DNA of 31,875 nt, taken from the NCBI GenBank assembly GCA_934754735.1, contig CAKVJE010000010.1, positions 1 to 31,875 on the forward strand, written 5' to 3'. Below are positions 7,011-14,918 of this stretch, in pieces. The notes under the pieces were generated by a model, which saw only the letters and a list, made by a program, of their open reading frames with translations, was not told the DNA's origin and made no database searches. The stretch comes from an uncultured Candidatus Melainabacteria bacterium (GTDB lineage Bacteria > Cyanobacteriota > Vampirovibrionia > Gastranaerophilales > Gastranaerophilaceae). Positions within the stretch are counted from its first letter, which is position 1. Each line of letters opens with the position of its first letter. Both the position numbers and the translations under genes were made by a program.

Positions 7011-7760
7011 TTAAAAACCTACTGACATTTGGTTTGTCAATAATGATTGTATTACTTGCGGGCTTAAAGAAGAATTGTTATTTCCTCCCATAAGCATATT
7101 TAACATTGCGTTATTGTTATTAACGTCATTGCTACCGGTTAGTAATGACATTTCGTTAACATTGTTGTTCAAAATGTCGCTCAAACCTGCTTTTTGCAAA
7201 GTTCTCAATGCTGCAACGATTTCGTCATTAGTAGGAACTTCGCTTGAAAAATCTTTGTATTCTCTGAATTTTTGAGGAGTAACATCTCCGCCTCTGTTCA
7301 TTTCTCTCATCAAGTTTTCAATTTTTTGTTTTTCGTATTCGCTTCTGGCTTCTTCAGAAAATCCTGAGCCAAATTTTCCTTGAATAAATCTATCAACAGC
7401 AGTTTCAGCAGATTCTTCGTGGCATTTTTCTGGAGTTTCTAAACAAGTTTTGCCTTTTGTTGCATAACGACCAAGCTGTCCGTTTGGAGAAAGTGTAATA
7501 ACTCTTTCATAATTAGAGATTGCTTCGTCTTTCTTTCCTATTTGAGCAGATGTCATTGCTAAATAATAATAAGCAACCGCATTTGACGGATCACGTTTAA
7601 CTATGTTTGTAAAAGCTGAATAGCTTTGTGAATAGTTGCCTGATTTGTACAATCTTATAGCATTTGCTAATGCTGAATTTGAGGTTGTTTTAGCATTTGC
7701 AAAATTCATTGTTGACGCACATATTAGAGCTGCCATTAAAACAATAATATACTTTTTCAT
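7011..7760 (-). CDS. Secreted TPR protein, first gene of the fliW-csrA run
   Basis: A 249-residue protein with a signal peptide (MKKYIIVLMAALICASTMNF, probable cleavage after ANA, residue 23). At least two TPR motifs (about 30-100) follow, with the canonical PSNAVAYYYLAMTSAQIGKK and the next repeat. The C-terminal half is helical and then Asn/Ser/Met-rich with NNNN runs, probably disordered. It is likely periplasmic. The gene lies 12 bp before fliW and begins the five-gene minus-strand run. Its AT-rich upstream region (7761-7860) has several TATA-like sequences but no -35/-10 pair I would single out, and no FliA consensus. Confidence 0.7.
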   Translation of the reverse strand: MKKYIIVLMAALICASTMNFANAKTTSNSALANAIRLYKSGNYSQSYSAFTNIVKRDPSNAVAYYYLAMTSAQIGKKDEAISNYERVITLSPNGQLGRYATKGKTCLETPEKCHEESAETAVDRFIQGKFGSGFSEEARSEYEKQKIENLMREMNRGGDVTPQKFREYKDFSSEVPTNDEIVAALRTLQKAGLSDILNNNVNEMSLLTGSNDVNNNNAMLNMLMGGNNNSSLSPQVIQSLLTNQMSVGF

Positions 7761-7890
7761 AATAACCCTTCTTATTCAAATTATCTTTTTTAAGTATACA
7801 TCTACTCAATTAATCTTTGTATACACCATATAATTGATTATACATTATATTTTTAAGGATAACAAGACTGATGTCAAATTTGAAGAATAA

Positions 7891-7936
7891 AAAATGTTAG
7901 ACTTTATTTGATAATAAAGTCTAACATTTTTTTTTA
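7891..7936 (-). terminator. Strong bidirectional terminator
   Basis: A perfect 18-bp stem: AAAATGTTAGACTTTATT (7891-7908) pairs with 7913-7930 across a TGAT loop. T runs exit on both strands (7927-7936 on plus; TTTTATTCTTC on minus). Gene order makes it the terminator of the minus-strand gene ending at 7950. Confidence 0.85.
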
Positions 7937-7949
7937 TTATAAAAGTATA

Positions 7950-8627
7950 TTAATAAACCGGAACGTCAATCGGGTTAACTAATTTTACAGTTAAGACATC
8001 ACCTTTATTGATGTAAACATCTTGTCCTTTTCTAAACATATCCATGACGCCATCCCCTATCCAGTAGCAAGCTCCTCCGAAAAAGCCGCCTACTGCGCAG
8101 ATGGGAGCTGTTAAATATTGAATGCCGGGTGCAGATTCTCCAGCTTTTAAACCGTAATTTGTAGAATTTTTAGTTATTTCAACCGCTCTTTCGTAATTTT
8201 GTTGTACAGCTTCTCCATAGCCTAAGTTTTTGTATAAAGAACCATCATAATAAATTTTATCGAATTGGCAAACTGCTAAGTCTAGTGGAATTTGTCTGCC
8301 GTTTGGAGTTACAACATGGTCAAAATCTAAATATAACTTCGCACCACGAGAAAATCTTTTTGCTGTATTAACTTTCTCCACGCTTCCTCTAACTACTGAA
8401 CCAGAAGGTAGAATGACGCTTGAACCTGTCGCTAATTCACTTTTTAAAATTGCGACAAATGAATCGCCTTCACATCCTGAAAATGTACTAACAGGCTGTA
8501 AAAATTCTAGTTGGAATACTGTTCCTGCTGGAATTCTTTTTGTTTTTGCATCAGCTTTGAATGCTCCTGCAAAAGCAGAATTAGATACTAAAAACATTGT
8601 AATCAATATTGTTAATAATTTTTTCAT
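7950..8627 (-). CDS. Secreted beta-rich envelope protein of unknown function
   Basis: A 225-residue protein. The start is taken as the ATG at 8627, which has AAAGGAGAG just upstream and gives a clean signal peptide (MKKLLTILITMFLVSNSAFA, cleavage near residue 20). An in-frame GTG seven codons earlier would spoil both. The mature part is beta-rich: IPAGTVFQLEFLQPVST, a 'LPSGSVVRGSVEKV' strand-turn-strand and 'NGRQIPLDL', which resembles the beta-barrel pattern of VirB10/TrbI-type or SH3-like envelope proteins without a firm match. A Gly/Cys segment (GGFFGGACYWIGDG, near 180) may be a short hydrophobic hairpin. No other secretion genes are nearby. Confidence 0.65.
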   Translation of the reverse strand: MKKLLTILITMFLVSNSAFAGAFKADAKTKRIPAGTVFQLEFLQPVSTFSGCEGDSFVAILKSELATGSSVILPSGSVVRGSVEKVNTAKRFSRGAKLYLDFDHVVTPNGRQIPLDLAVCQFDKIYYDGSLYKNLGYGEAVQQNYERAVEITKNSTNYGLKAGESAPGIQYLTAPICAVGGFFGGACYWIGDGVMDMFRKGQDVYINKGDVLTVKLVNPIDVPVY

Positions 8628-8702
8628 GCTTCTCTCCTTTGTGTGCACACCGCGTTGTAATCAGAGATTCTATCCTCCTCTTGAAGGGTGTTTCAGTCAG
8701 AA

Positions 8703-8731
8703 ATTATAACATATTAAAAGCTGAAAAGCAA
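8703..8731 (-). promoter_or_regulatory. Sigma-70-type promoter of the secreted beta-rich protein gene
   Basis: On the minus strand TTGCTT (8731-8726), a 17-bp spacer and a perfect TATAAT (8708-8703). The leader of about 70 nt contains an AGGAGG (near 8673) with no start codon at useful distance, plus the real SD. Confidence 0.7.
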
Positions 8732-8904
8732 CGGTGTTGAACGGAATATCTAAACTCTATATTTTATTAACACTTAAAACTAAAAATCTTAATATAAAAA
8801 ATATACAGATTGGCTTTGAGTTGTTTACGATACATTTTTAAGAATGGAAAATGAAAAATTTGAACTGTATTGATGAACTTGTCATTACGCGTTTTTTGTA
8901 TTAA

Positions 8905-8910
8905 TATAAT
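8905..8910 (+). promoter_or_regulatory. Probable -10 of the envelope gene run
   Basis: Perfect TATAAT at 8905-8910, 15 bp before the small ORF. The -35 is uncertain: TCATTA (8882-8887) at 17 bp or TTGTCA (8879-8884) at 20 bp. Confidence 0.5.
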
Positions 8911-8925
8911 GTTAGAGAGGTGGAG

Positions 8926-9039
8926 ATGGAATTTTTTAGGCAACATAAAAAAGCTATAATAGGTTTAATTACAGTATCATTTATTTTGTGGACAGCCGGC
9001 ATGGGTTTATTAATGCTTCTTCCGGTGTTTGGTAAATAG
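8926..9039 (+). CDS. 37-residue single-pass membrane peptide
   Basis: The ORF reads MEFFRQHKKAIIGLITVSFI, continues LWTAGMGLLMLLPVFGK and stops at TAG. A basic N-terminus is followed by one hydrophobic helix (about residues 11-34). The SD GAGAGGTGGAG overlaps the expected spacing. It looks like the isolated N-terminal anchor of SurA/PpiD-type periplasmic isomerases, which also begin with an FFRxHxK-type sequence before the membrane helix, but nothing follows it. The M23 peptidase start lies 13 bp downstream and the same promoter probably serves both. It may be a genuine small membrane protein or a leader that couples translation. Confidence 0.55.
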   Translation: MEFFRQHKKAIIGLITVSFILWTAGMGLLMLLPVFGK

Positions 9040-9052
9040 TTTGGGGGATTTT

Positions 9053-10159
9053 TTGAAGAAAATATTAAGTACATTAATATTTTTTGCAATAATGTTCAAC
9101 ACATTCGCGTGTTGTTCCTCTTTTGCTAATCAAGATTTAGAAACAAAAAAACGTCAAACTCGAGCTAAAATTAATCACCTAAAATGGCTTGAAAGTATTG
9201 AAACAAACAAACTTTATAAAAACCAACAAAAATTAGAAAGTGCAAATACAAATTTACAACAATCAAAAACTCAAATCGTATCTGCCGAACGCGAATTATA
9301 TGGCATGCAAGCGCAGTTAGACCGCGCAGCTAATGAATACAACAATTTGAACTATGTGCTTGCAGGACACATAAGAAAAGTTTTTAAATCTCAGAGAAAA
9401 GCGTTTTTCGAACTATTGATTTCTTCTGAAGATATCAATATGCTTGTAGACAGAGTTTATTTTCAAAAAATCTTGTTAAAAGATGACTATAAGAGAATGG
9501 CACAAGCAAAACAAAAGGCTCAAGAAATTGCTATGCTAAAATACAATATTGAGGCTAAAAAAAGAAATCTTGAACGTTCAGTAGCTTCAATAAATTCTCA
9601 AAAAGCATATATAGACAGAGCTATCGCTAAAAATGAAAACATGATTAATAAACTCAGAACAGACAGAGTTGCTTATCAAAGAGCCGAAAAAGAATTGGCA
9701 AAACAATCTGCAAGTTTAGGTTCATATATCAATAAGCAAACTAAAGGTTCTGATGTTCACGTAGCATCAGGTTTTGTAAAGCCAATACAAGGCAGAATAA
9801 CTTCACCATTTGGATGGAGAACTCATCCAATATTTAACAGTAAATCTTTCCATTCGGGAGTTGATATCGGAGGACCAAATTTAGGCGCAATAAGAGCATC
9901 TAACTCAGGTAAAGTTATTTATTCCGGCTGGTATGGAGGTTATGGTAAGGTTGTTATTGTTGAGCATGGTATTATAAATGGTAAGCCGATAACAACTTTG
10001 TATGCTCACATGAATTCGACAGCTGTATCAAACGGTCAAAGAGTTCAAAAAGGACAAGTTCTCGGATATGAAGGAACAACGGGCTATTCAACGGGACCGC
10101 ATTGTCACTTCGAAGTAAGGGTTAACGGTCAACCGAACAATCCGTTAAATTACATATAG
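9053..10159 (+). CDS. M23 (LytM) murein peptidase with coiled coil, EnvC-like
   Basis: I take the TTG at 9053 as start: GGGGGA lies 5 bp upstream and the protein then opens with a signal peptide (MKKILSTLIFFAIMFNTFAC). An upstream TTG at 9029 would overlap the small ORF. Residues about 30-240 are a long coiled coil. The last ~120 residues are a peptidase M23 domain with the zinc ligands intact: HSGVDIGG (H and D) and GPHCHFEVR (HxH), plus YAHM. The plan matches EnvC/NlpD-like factors that control septal peptidoglycan splitting, but intact catalytic residues mean it could cut peptidoglycan itself (E. coli EnvC is degenerate). It lies 12 bp before the LptD-like gene. Confidence 0.85.
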   Translation: MKKILSTLIFFAIMFNTFACCSSFANQDLETKKRQTRAKINHLKWLESIETNKLYKNQQKLESANTNLQQSKTQIVSAERELYGMQAQLDRAANEYNNLNYVLAGHIRKVFKSQRKAFFELLISSEDINMLVDRVYFQKILLKDDYKRMAQAKQKAQEIAMLKYNIEAKKRNLERSVASINSQKAYIDRAIAKNENMINKLRTDRVAYQRAEKELAKQSASLGSYINKQTKGSDVHVASGFVKPIQGRITSPFGWRTHPIFNSKSFHSGVDIGGPNLGAIRASNSGKVIYSGWYGGYGKVVIVEHGIINGKPITTLYAHMNSTAVSNGQRVQKGQVLGYEGTTGYSTGPHCHFEVRVNGQPNNPLNYI

Positions 10160-10171
10160 GAATTATAAATT

Positions 10172-12334
10172 TTGAATAAAAGAATAGTTGCAATTTTAAT
10201 ATCATCTCTTATAGCAGCAAACGCAGTATTTGCTGACTATTCGTTTGTTGATCCGGAAGATTTTACCGGAGATGCTTTTTTTGTACCACCAGCTGTTAGA
10301 GCAAAGGAAGCTCAAGCTTCTAAAGCTCCTGAAAGAAAAGCGACAATGCCACCGGTTAAGAAAGCGAGATTAATTCTTAAAAAGAAGCTGAGAGAACGTG
10401 AAAATAAAAATTTTCAGTATGCTCCATCAGCTCCTCAAGATGATATTTATTCCGCAAAGACTGAAACTTCAGAATTTGTGTCAAAGGATTTGAAAGAAGA
10501 ATTTGACGAAGATATGATGCCGGATGGTTTTGAAGCTGATGAACAATCTGTAGAAGAACAAAATCAACATTTTTGGAACAAAAAGAAAAAAACAGAAAAA
10601 GCGCAAGAGCAGGAAGATACTGAAAATATAATTCTTGATTGCGACAATATGGATTATGATACAGAAACCTATTGTATGGTAGCAACCGGACATGTAAACG
10701 TAGAATTTGTAAAACAACAAACTGTTATTAAAGCTGACACTATTACTTATGACAGAATGAACAACACTATTAAAGCAGAAGGTGATGTTAAAATACTTAA
10801 AAATGGTAGAACTATCACCGGTGATTACATTTTTGTAGATATGAATGAAGAGAATGCTTTAATTGAAAATCCTGTTACACGAACAGCAACAATAGAAATT
10901 AAATCTAAAAAAGGTTACGTTTATGGTGATAAAATTGTTCAAGAAAACGGTTCACTTATTGTAGACGAATCTTTTCCTATTAATTTTCGCTCGGGCTTGC
11001 GTGGACCTCAAATGTCTCAGATGATTGTTCCTAAAGATCAAACAATGACTGCAGACATGGAAAAAGGGTTGATTAAATTAAAAGCGAAAGAATTAAAAAT
11101 TACACAAAAAGGAAATATTGAAATTCTTTCAATGCGCCATGGCACTTTATTTAAAGGCAAACATAAACTTATAAAAGTTCCAGCATTAAAGGTTTATACT
11201 AACAAAAATAACGATTTTGCAGAAACAAACTCATGGGAATTAGGTTCTATTAGAGGCCTTGGTATGTACATAGGTCCGGGTTTCGTACTTCCGTTGTCTT
11301 ATGGAGCTGTATTAAAAGCTATTCCTATATTAAATTATAATCACGGCATCGGTGTCGGCGGTATCGGTCGTTATCAAAGCGGAACTAACAGAACCCAAAT
11401 TGCTTACGGTACAGCAAAAAGCAAATTCTTAATTAGAGGGAAGCAAAAATTAGACGATAATTTATATTTGCAATATGGCATGAATGATTATATGAACGAA
11501 TGGTTTTTAGGCCGCAGACGTCCAAAATACGGCTTGGATTTGGTTTATGAAAACGCATATAGCAGCGATAACTTCTTAATAAAAAACCATACATCAACAT
11601 TCGCACACAGATTAGATTTAGGCTATTATCATGACCAAGATGAAGACGCAAACTTTAGAAAATTATCAGGTAATCAAATCGGAACAATGCGTGTAAGATA
11701 TATGATGCAAGCCGATCAAAATTTATATGACTATAGAAATGAAGAAAAACAAGCCGCATTAAGCTTTGATATTTCTTCACAATTATCAGCTGCATTGTAT
11801 GGTACCGGTGATACACAGGTAATCGGTAGAATCGGCCCGAGAATGCACTCTCAATACAGACGTTGGATGCAAGATATCGGTTATTTTCAATCTGTTTATG
11901 ATGATAATTCTCCATTGCCTGTATTTGATGCTTATAGATACGGTAAATCTAACGTTTATTTAAGAGAATATTTTAGAATTTGTCGTTACTTGACTGTTTC
12001 TTGGTTTGGTTCTATTAACCTTTCAGGAGATTCGCCTAATGGTAAATCATTCCAAGAAAATTCATTCTATGTATCTTTTGGACCGGATGACGTTAAAATT
12101 AACTTAGGCTACGATTTTATCCGTGAAAACACATTCTTTACGATTGAAGTAATGATGGATGCCAAAGGTACAAAAATTGATTATGAAAAATTAGAAATTA
12201 AACAAGATAAAAAAGCTAAGAAAAAAGAAGAAATTAAAGACGTTGACGAAAACGAATTTAAGAATTCTGAAAAAGCTCCTGTATTGCAACACGCTGTTGT
12301 AGAAGATGTGAAAACGGTGGAAGATGTTATCTAA
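10172..12334 (+). CDS. LptD/OstA-like outer-membrane LPS assembly protein
   Basis: A 720-residue protein with TTG start (AGGAA 9 nt upstream) and signal peptide MNKRIVAILISSLIAANAVFA. Residues 22-150 are charged and low-complexity. About 152-260 is an OstA/LptA-type beta-jellyroll with the repeating pattern 'ATGHVNVEF.....IKADTITYD...NTIKAEGDVKI'. About 330-680 alternates aromatic and polar residues as expected for a beta-barrel. LptD inserts lipopolysaccharide into the outer leaflet, which implies a diderm envelope. Oddities: the probable final strand (near 670) is followed by about 50 highly charged residues (KKAKKKEEIKD) instead of ending in an aromatic beta-signal, and the paired disulfide cysteines of E. 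coli LptD are not apparent. The call is at family level; a cyanobacterial-type organic-solvent-tolerance protein is equivalent. Confidence 0.75.
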   Translation: MNKRIVAILISSLIAANAVFADYSFVDPEDFTGDAFFVPPAVRAKEAQASKAPERKATMPPVKKARLILKKKLRERENKNFQYAPSAPQDDIYSAKTETSEFVSKDLKEEFDEDMMPDGFEADEQSVEEQNQHFWNKKKKTEKAQEQEDTENIILDCDNMDYDTETYCMVATGHVNVEFVKQQTVIKADTITYDRMNNTIKAEGDVKILKNGRTITGDYIFVDMNEENALIENPVTRTATIEIKSKKGYVYGDKIVQENGSLIVDESFPINFRSGLRGPQMSQMIVPKDQTMTADMEKGLIKLKAKELKITQKGNIEILSMRHGTLFKGKHKLIKVPALKVYTNKNNDFAETNSWELGSIRGLGMYIGPGFVLPLSYGAVLKAIPILNYNHGIGVGGIGRYQSGTNRTQIAYGTAKSKFLIRGKQKLDDNLYLQYGMNDYMNEWFLGRRRPKYGLDLVYENAYSSDNFLIKNHTSTFAHRLDLGYYHDQDEDANFRKLSGNQIGTMRVRYMMQADQNLYDYRNEEKQAALSFDISSQLSAALYGTGDTQVIGRIGPRMHSQYRRWMQDIGYFQSVYDDNSPLPVFDAYRYGKSNVYLREYFRICRYLTVSWFGSINLSGDSPNGKSFQENSFYVSFGPDDVKINLGYDFIRENTFFTIEVMMDAKGTKIDYEKLEIKQDKKAKKKEEIKDVDENEFKNSEKAPVLQHAVVEDVKTVEDVI

Positions 12335-12938
12335 GATAGAAAAAATAATTGAATATGGAAAAAGGTGTGGTGAAAAAAACTATACTCCTGGCTATTCCGG
12401 TAATATTTCCGCACGCCATAAAAGTGGAATGTTAATAACAACATCAGGTTCTTCTAACGGATATTTGAGTAAAGATGATGTTGTTTTAACGGATTTTTAT
12501 GGCAAATCTTTAGAAGAAGGGAAAAAGCCTTCCAGCGAGAAATTTTTGCATATAGAAATTTATAAAAAACGTCCGGAAATAAATTATATAATCCATGTGC
12601 ACGCACCATATTTAAGCAGTTTTGCTTCTGCCGGTAAAGATTTAATGGCTCCGATTATGGCAGAAAATGTTTTTTATTTCGGCGGAATTCCACTTGCGGA
12701 TTATGCACTGCCATCTACAATGCAGTTGGTTGAAAATACTGTTAGGTATTTTGACAAATACGATGCTGTTTTAATGGCAAATCATGGTTTTGTTGTGGCA
12801 TCTAAAACAATCGAAGATGCTTATATGAAACTTGAATTAGCTGAATCCTATGCACAAGTTGTTTTAAATACTTATATTTTAGGTGGTGCTAAGCTCCTTA
12901 GTGAAAAAGAAGCAGAAGAAATTTTAAAATTGAGATAA
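12324..12938 (+). CDS. Class II aldolase / adducin family protein
   Basis: A 204-residue protein of normal family length. The zinc-binding and catalytic residues of the FucA/AraD family are present: GNISAR near 26-31, SGSSNGYL (41-48), KPSSE with catalytic E72, HVHAPY with H91 and H93, and NHG with H154. These enzymes cleave or epimerise sugar-1-phosphates (fuculose-1-P, ribulose-5-P) or act on methylthioribulose-1-P; the sequence alone does not choose among them. The gene overlaps the LptD-like gene by 11 bp, so it is cotranscribed and probably coupled. A link to cell-surface sugar metabolism is possible but not shown. Confidence 0.85.
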   Translation: MLSKIEKIIEYGKRCGEKNYTPGYSGNISARHKSGMLITTSGSSNGYLSKDDVVLTDFYGKSLEEGKKPSSEKFLHIEIYKKRPEINYIIHVHAPYLSSFASAGKDLMAPIMAENVFYFGGIPLADYALPSTMQLVENTVRYFDKYDAVLMANHGFVVASKTIEDAYMKLELAESYAQVVLNTYILGGAKLLSEKEAEEILKLR

Positions 12939-12997
12939 TTGGAATCGAAGGCTGCTTCGCTATTTAAATTTTTTGAACATAATTTTTATTTTATAGC

Positions 12998-13042
12998 AAT
13001 GTGAGTTTAGAAAATAATTTTCTGCTGAAAATTCACATTTTA
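12998..13042 (+). terminator. Probable terminator of the envelope/aldolase run
   Basis: AATGTGAGTTT (12998-13008) pairs with AAATTCACATT (13029-13039), 11 bp with one G-T. An inner hairpin AGAAAA/TTTTCT sits in the loop. TTTTATT follows. It overlaps the -35 of the next promoter. Confidence 0.55.
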
Positions 13043-13061
13043 TTCAAACTCATGTTATAAT
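13032..13061 (+). promoter_or_regulatory. Promoter of the pilin-like gene
   Basis: TTCACA (13032-13037), an 18-bp spacer and a perfect TATAAT (13056-13061) with extended -10 TG (13053-13054). It ends 27 bp before the start codon. Confidence 0.65.
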
Positions 13062-13088
13062 CAGAGTACAAATAATTGGAGAGTTTAC

Positions 13089-13799
13089 ATGTTTAATAAA
13101 AAAGGTTACACCCTCGCAGAAGTTCTGATTTGTATTGCGATTGTCGGAGTTGTGGCTGCATTAACACTTCCTCAGCTTGTAAATAAAACAAATAAATCAA
13201 CTCTGGGTGCTACACTAGCCAGAACTGTAGAACTTACGCAAACTGGTATGACAAATATTATACAAGAAGCAAATCGTAATAGTGAAGATGGAAATGCAGT
13301 AGTGGGACTTTCGGCTATTCAAAAGAAAGACATTGGTCTTGATGGTGAAGATTATATTATGGACGATGATAATTACGGAAGTCTGCTAAGAGGATTCTTT
13401 GATAGTGAAGATTTTGATGATTATGCAACGGCAAATATCAAGGATTATACAGGTGCTGATATAAACGAAGCAATATCAGCGGATTTAAATGTGTTTAGAT
13501 TTAAGAAATTAAATTCTGCGGTAATTTTTCAAAAAGCTCAAAATTTGGATAACGCTGATAGAGATACAATTGTTGCAAGAGTTATAATTGATGCAAATGG
13601 AGTTGCCGCACCAAACAGATTTGGCGAAGATGTGTTTTTATTTGGTTTAACAAATAACGGAACATTAATTCCAGCCGGTTCGAAGCAATATAATGATTTT
13701 GATGATAATGTTGCCGTGGATGCTTGTGCAGATACAGCCGGAGATGGTTTAGCTTGCGCAGCAAGAGTTATGGCAGACAAGTGGGAAATAAAATATTAA
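13089..13799 (+). CDS. Type IV pilin-like prepilin
   Basis: A 236-residue protein starting MFNKKGYTLAEVLICIAIVG. This is a class III (prepilin) signal: short basic leader, G6 before the cleavage point, Y in place of the usual F at +1, and E at +5 of the mature protein, followed by the hydrophobic assembly helix. It would be cut by PilD prepilin peptidase and assembled into a type IV pilus or type II secretion pseudopilus. The C-terminal domain is Asp/Asn-rich with a cysteine pair near the end (DACADTAGDGLACAA) that could close a D-loop. No other pilus genes are in the window. It has its own promoter. Confidence 0.8.
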   Translation: MFNKKGYTLAEVLICIAIVGVVAALTLPQLVNKTNKSTLGATLARTVELTQTGMTNIIQEANRNSEDGNAVVGLSAIQKKDIGLDGEDYIMDDDNYGSLLRGFFDSEDFDDYATANIKDYTGADINEAISADLNVFRFKKLNSAVIFQKAQNLDNADRDTIVARVIIDANGVAAPNRFGEDVFLFGLTNNGTLIPAGSKQYNDFDDNVAVDACADTAGDGLACAARVMADKWEIKY

Positions 13800-13841
13800 A
13801 AATAATAGCGTTTTATATATGTTAAGAAGGAGAAAATAAAC

Positions 13842-14075
13842 ATGGCAGAAGCAAAAATTTTGGCGACTATTGATAGAACAGATACAGAACAATTACAAAT
13901 TTCTATTTCAGAATATAAAGGTAAGAGTTATTTTAACTTGAGAATTTATTACACGACAGATGAAGGCGCTACTTGGCTTCCTACAAAAAAAGGTGTAACT
14001 TTCGCTCCTGATCAATTAGACGTTTTATCTGACGCTATAGAAGAAGCAAAAAAAGAGTTTATGGCAGAAGAGTAG
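13842..14075 (+). CDS. PC4/p15-domain ssDNA-binding protein
   Basis: A 77-residue protein. The core KGKSYFNLRIYYTTDEGATWLPTKKGVTF (shown here as family pattern) followed by a helix matches bacterial PC4 (transcriptional coactivator p15) proteins: beta-strands with the conserved YFxLRxYY, the WxPTKKG turn, then a dimerising helix. Bacterial PC4 proteins bind single-stranded nucleic acid and have been linked to recombination and transcription. An AAGGAG site lies 8 bp before the ATG. It follows the pilin-like gene by 42 bp, with repeat element B immediately after its stop. Confidence 0.82.
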   Translation: MAEAKILATIDRTDTEQLQISISEYKGKSYFNLRIYYTTDEGATWLPTKKGVTFAPDQLDVLSDAIEEAKKEFMAEE

Positions 14076-14082
14076 GGGGGGA

Positions 14083-14205
14083 GGTCGTTAAGTTGAAGGT
14101 CGTTAAGACGTTAAGTTCGTATAAGACAATATATAAAACGAATTTAATCTTAAAGTAATTTCATAATGAACTTAACGCCTTAACGACTTAAAGACCTAAC
14201 GACCC
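14083..14205. repeat. Octamer inverted-repeat element B
   Basis: Left arm units GTCGTTAA, a 7-bp variant GTTGAAG, GTCGTTAA, GACGTTAA, then GTTC (14084-14118). Right arm, read inverted: GTCGTTAG, GTCTTTAA, GTCGTTAA, GGCGTTAA, GTTC (14203 back to 14168). About 31 of 37 arm positions match. It starts 8 bases after the PC4 stop codon and ends 8 bases before the histidine kinase ATG. Same plan as elements A and C but with a different unit (CGTTAA instead of GAATAA). Confidence 0.75.
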
Positions 14206-14213
14206 AAAACAAC

Positions 14214-14918
14214 ATGACCATCCAAGACGAATTCATAGCAACAGTTTCACATGAGATGCGAACACCTCTTACAAGCATAAGAGGTTTTTCGCAAACTCTT
14301 TTGAACTCATGGGATAAAATTAAAGACGAAGATAAAAAGAAATTTGTCGGAATTATTGAAGAACAGTCAAACCGACTAATTCATCTTGTTGAAAATATAC
14401 TTTCGGTTTCAAAAATGAATGCAGGAAATCAAGTTCTTAAACAGGTTGATATAAATTCATGTATAAAAAAAGTTCTATCAATGCTTACTGAGCAATACAA
14501 AAAGCGCAAATTTGAAACTCATTTTGATAAAGAAAATCCGATTGCTTATATTGACGAGGATAAATTCCAACAAATCATGACAAACCTTATCGATAATGCG
14601 GCAAAATATTCTGAAAAAAATGTCATAATATCTACTGCGATTCAGAATGACAAAATTCAGATTAAGGTTAAGGATTTTGGAGTGGGAATTAAAAAAGAAG
14701 ATTATGACAAAGTTTTTCAAAAATTCTCCAGACTAGAAAACCACCTTACAAGCAAGACGCAGGGAAATGGTTTGGGGCTTTATATCACAAAACAACTTGT
14801 TGAAAAAATGGGCGGACAAATTAACTTTACCAGCGAATTTGGAAAAGGTACAACTTTTGAAGTTGATTTTCCTATCTATAATCCTGAGGAGGCGCTTAAA
14901 TGCTCTCAAATGTCTTGA
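14214..14918 (+). CDS. Histidine kinase core without sensor domain
   Basis: A 234-residue protein holding only the transmitter. HisKA begins at residue 5 (DEFIATVSHEMRTPL, phospho-acceptor H13). The HATPase domain has an N box (DNAAKYSE), G1 (KDFGVGI), an F box (FQKFSRL) and G2 (GNGLGLY). No membrane segment, PAS or GAF domain precedes it. There is no SD at the ATG, and an in-frame TAA inside repeat element B (14181-14183) prevents extension upstream. It may be a naturally soluble kinase driven by a partner, or a kinase that lost its sensor at the element. It overlaps the response regulator by 19 bp, so the two form a pair. Confidence 0.82.
   Translation: MTIQDEFIATVSHEMRTPLTSIRGFSQTLLNSWDKIKDEDKKKFVGIIEEQSNRLIHLVENILSVSKMNAGNQVLKQVDINSCIKKVLSMLTEQYKKRKFETHFDKENPIAYIDEDKFQQIMTNLIDNAAKYSEKNVIISTAIQNDKIQIKVKDFGVGIKKEDYDKVFQKFSRLENHLTSKTQGNGLGLYITKQLVEKMGGQINFTSEFGKGTTFEVDFPIYNPEEALKCSQMS

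Noticed and set aside
8649..8700. Leader peptide in the leader of the secreted beta-rich protein (AGGAGG near 8673)
   Set aside because: No ATG, GTG or TTG occurs at a usable distance after that AGGAGG.
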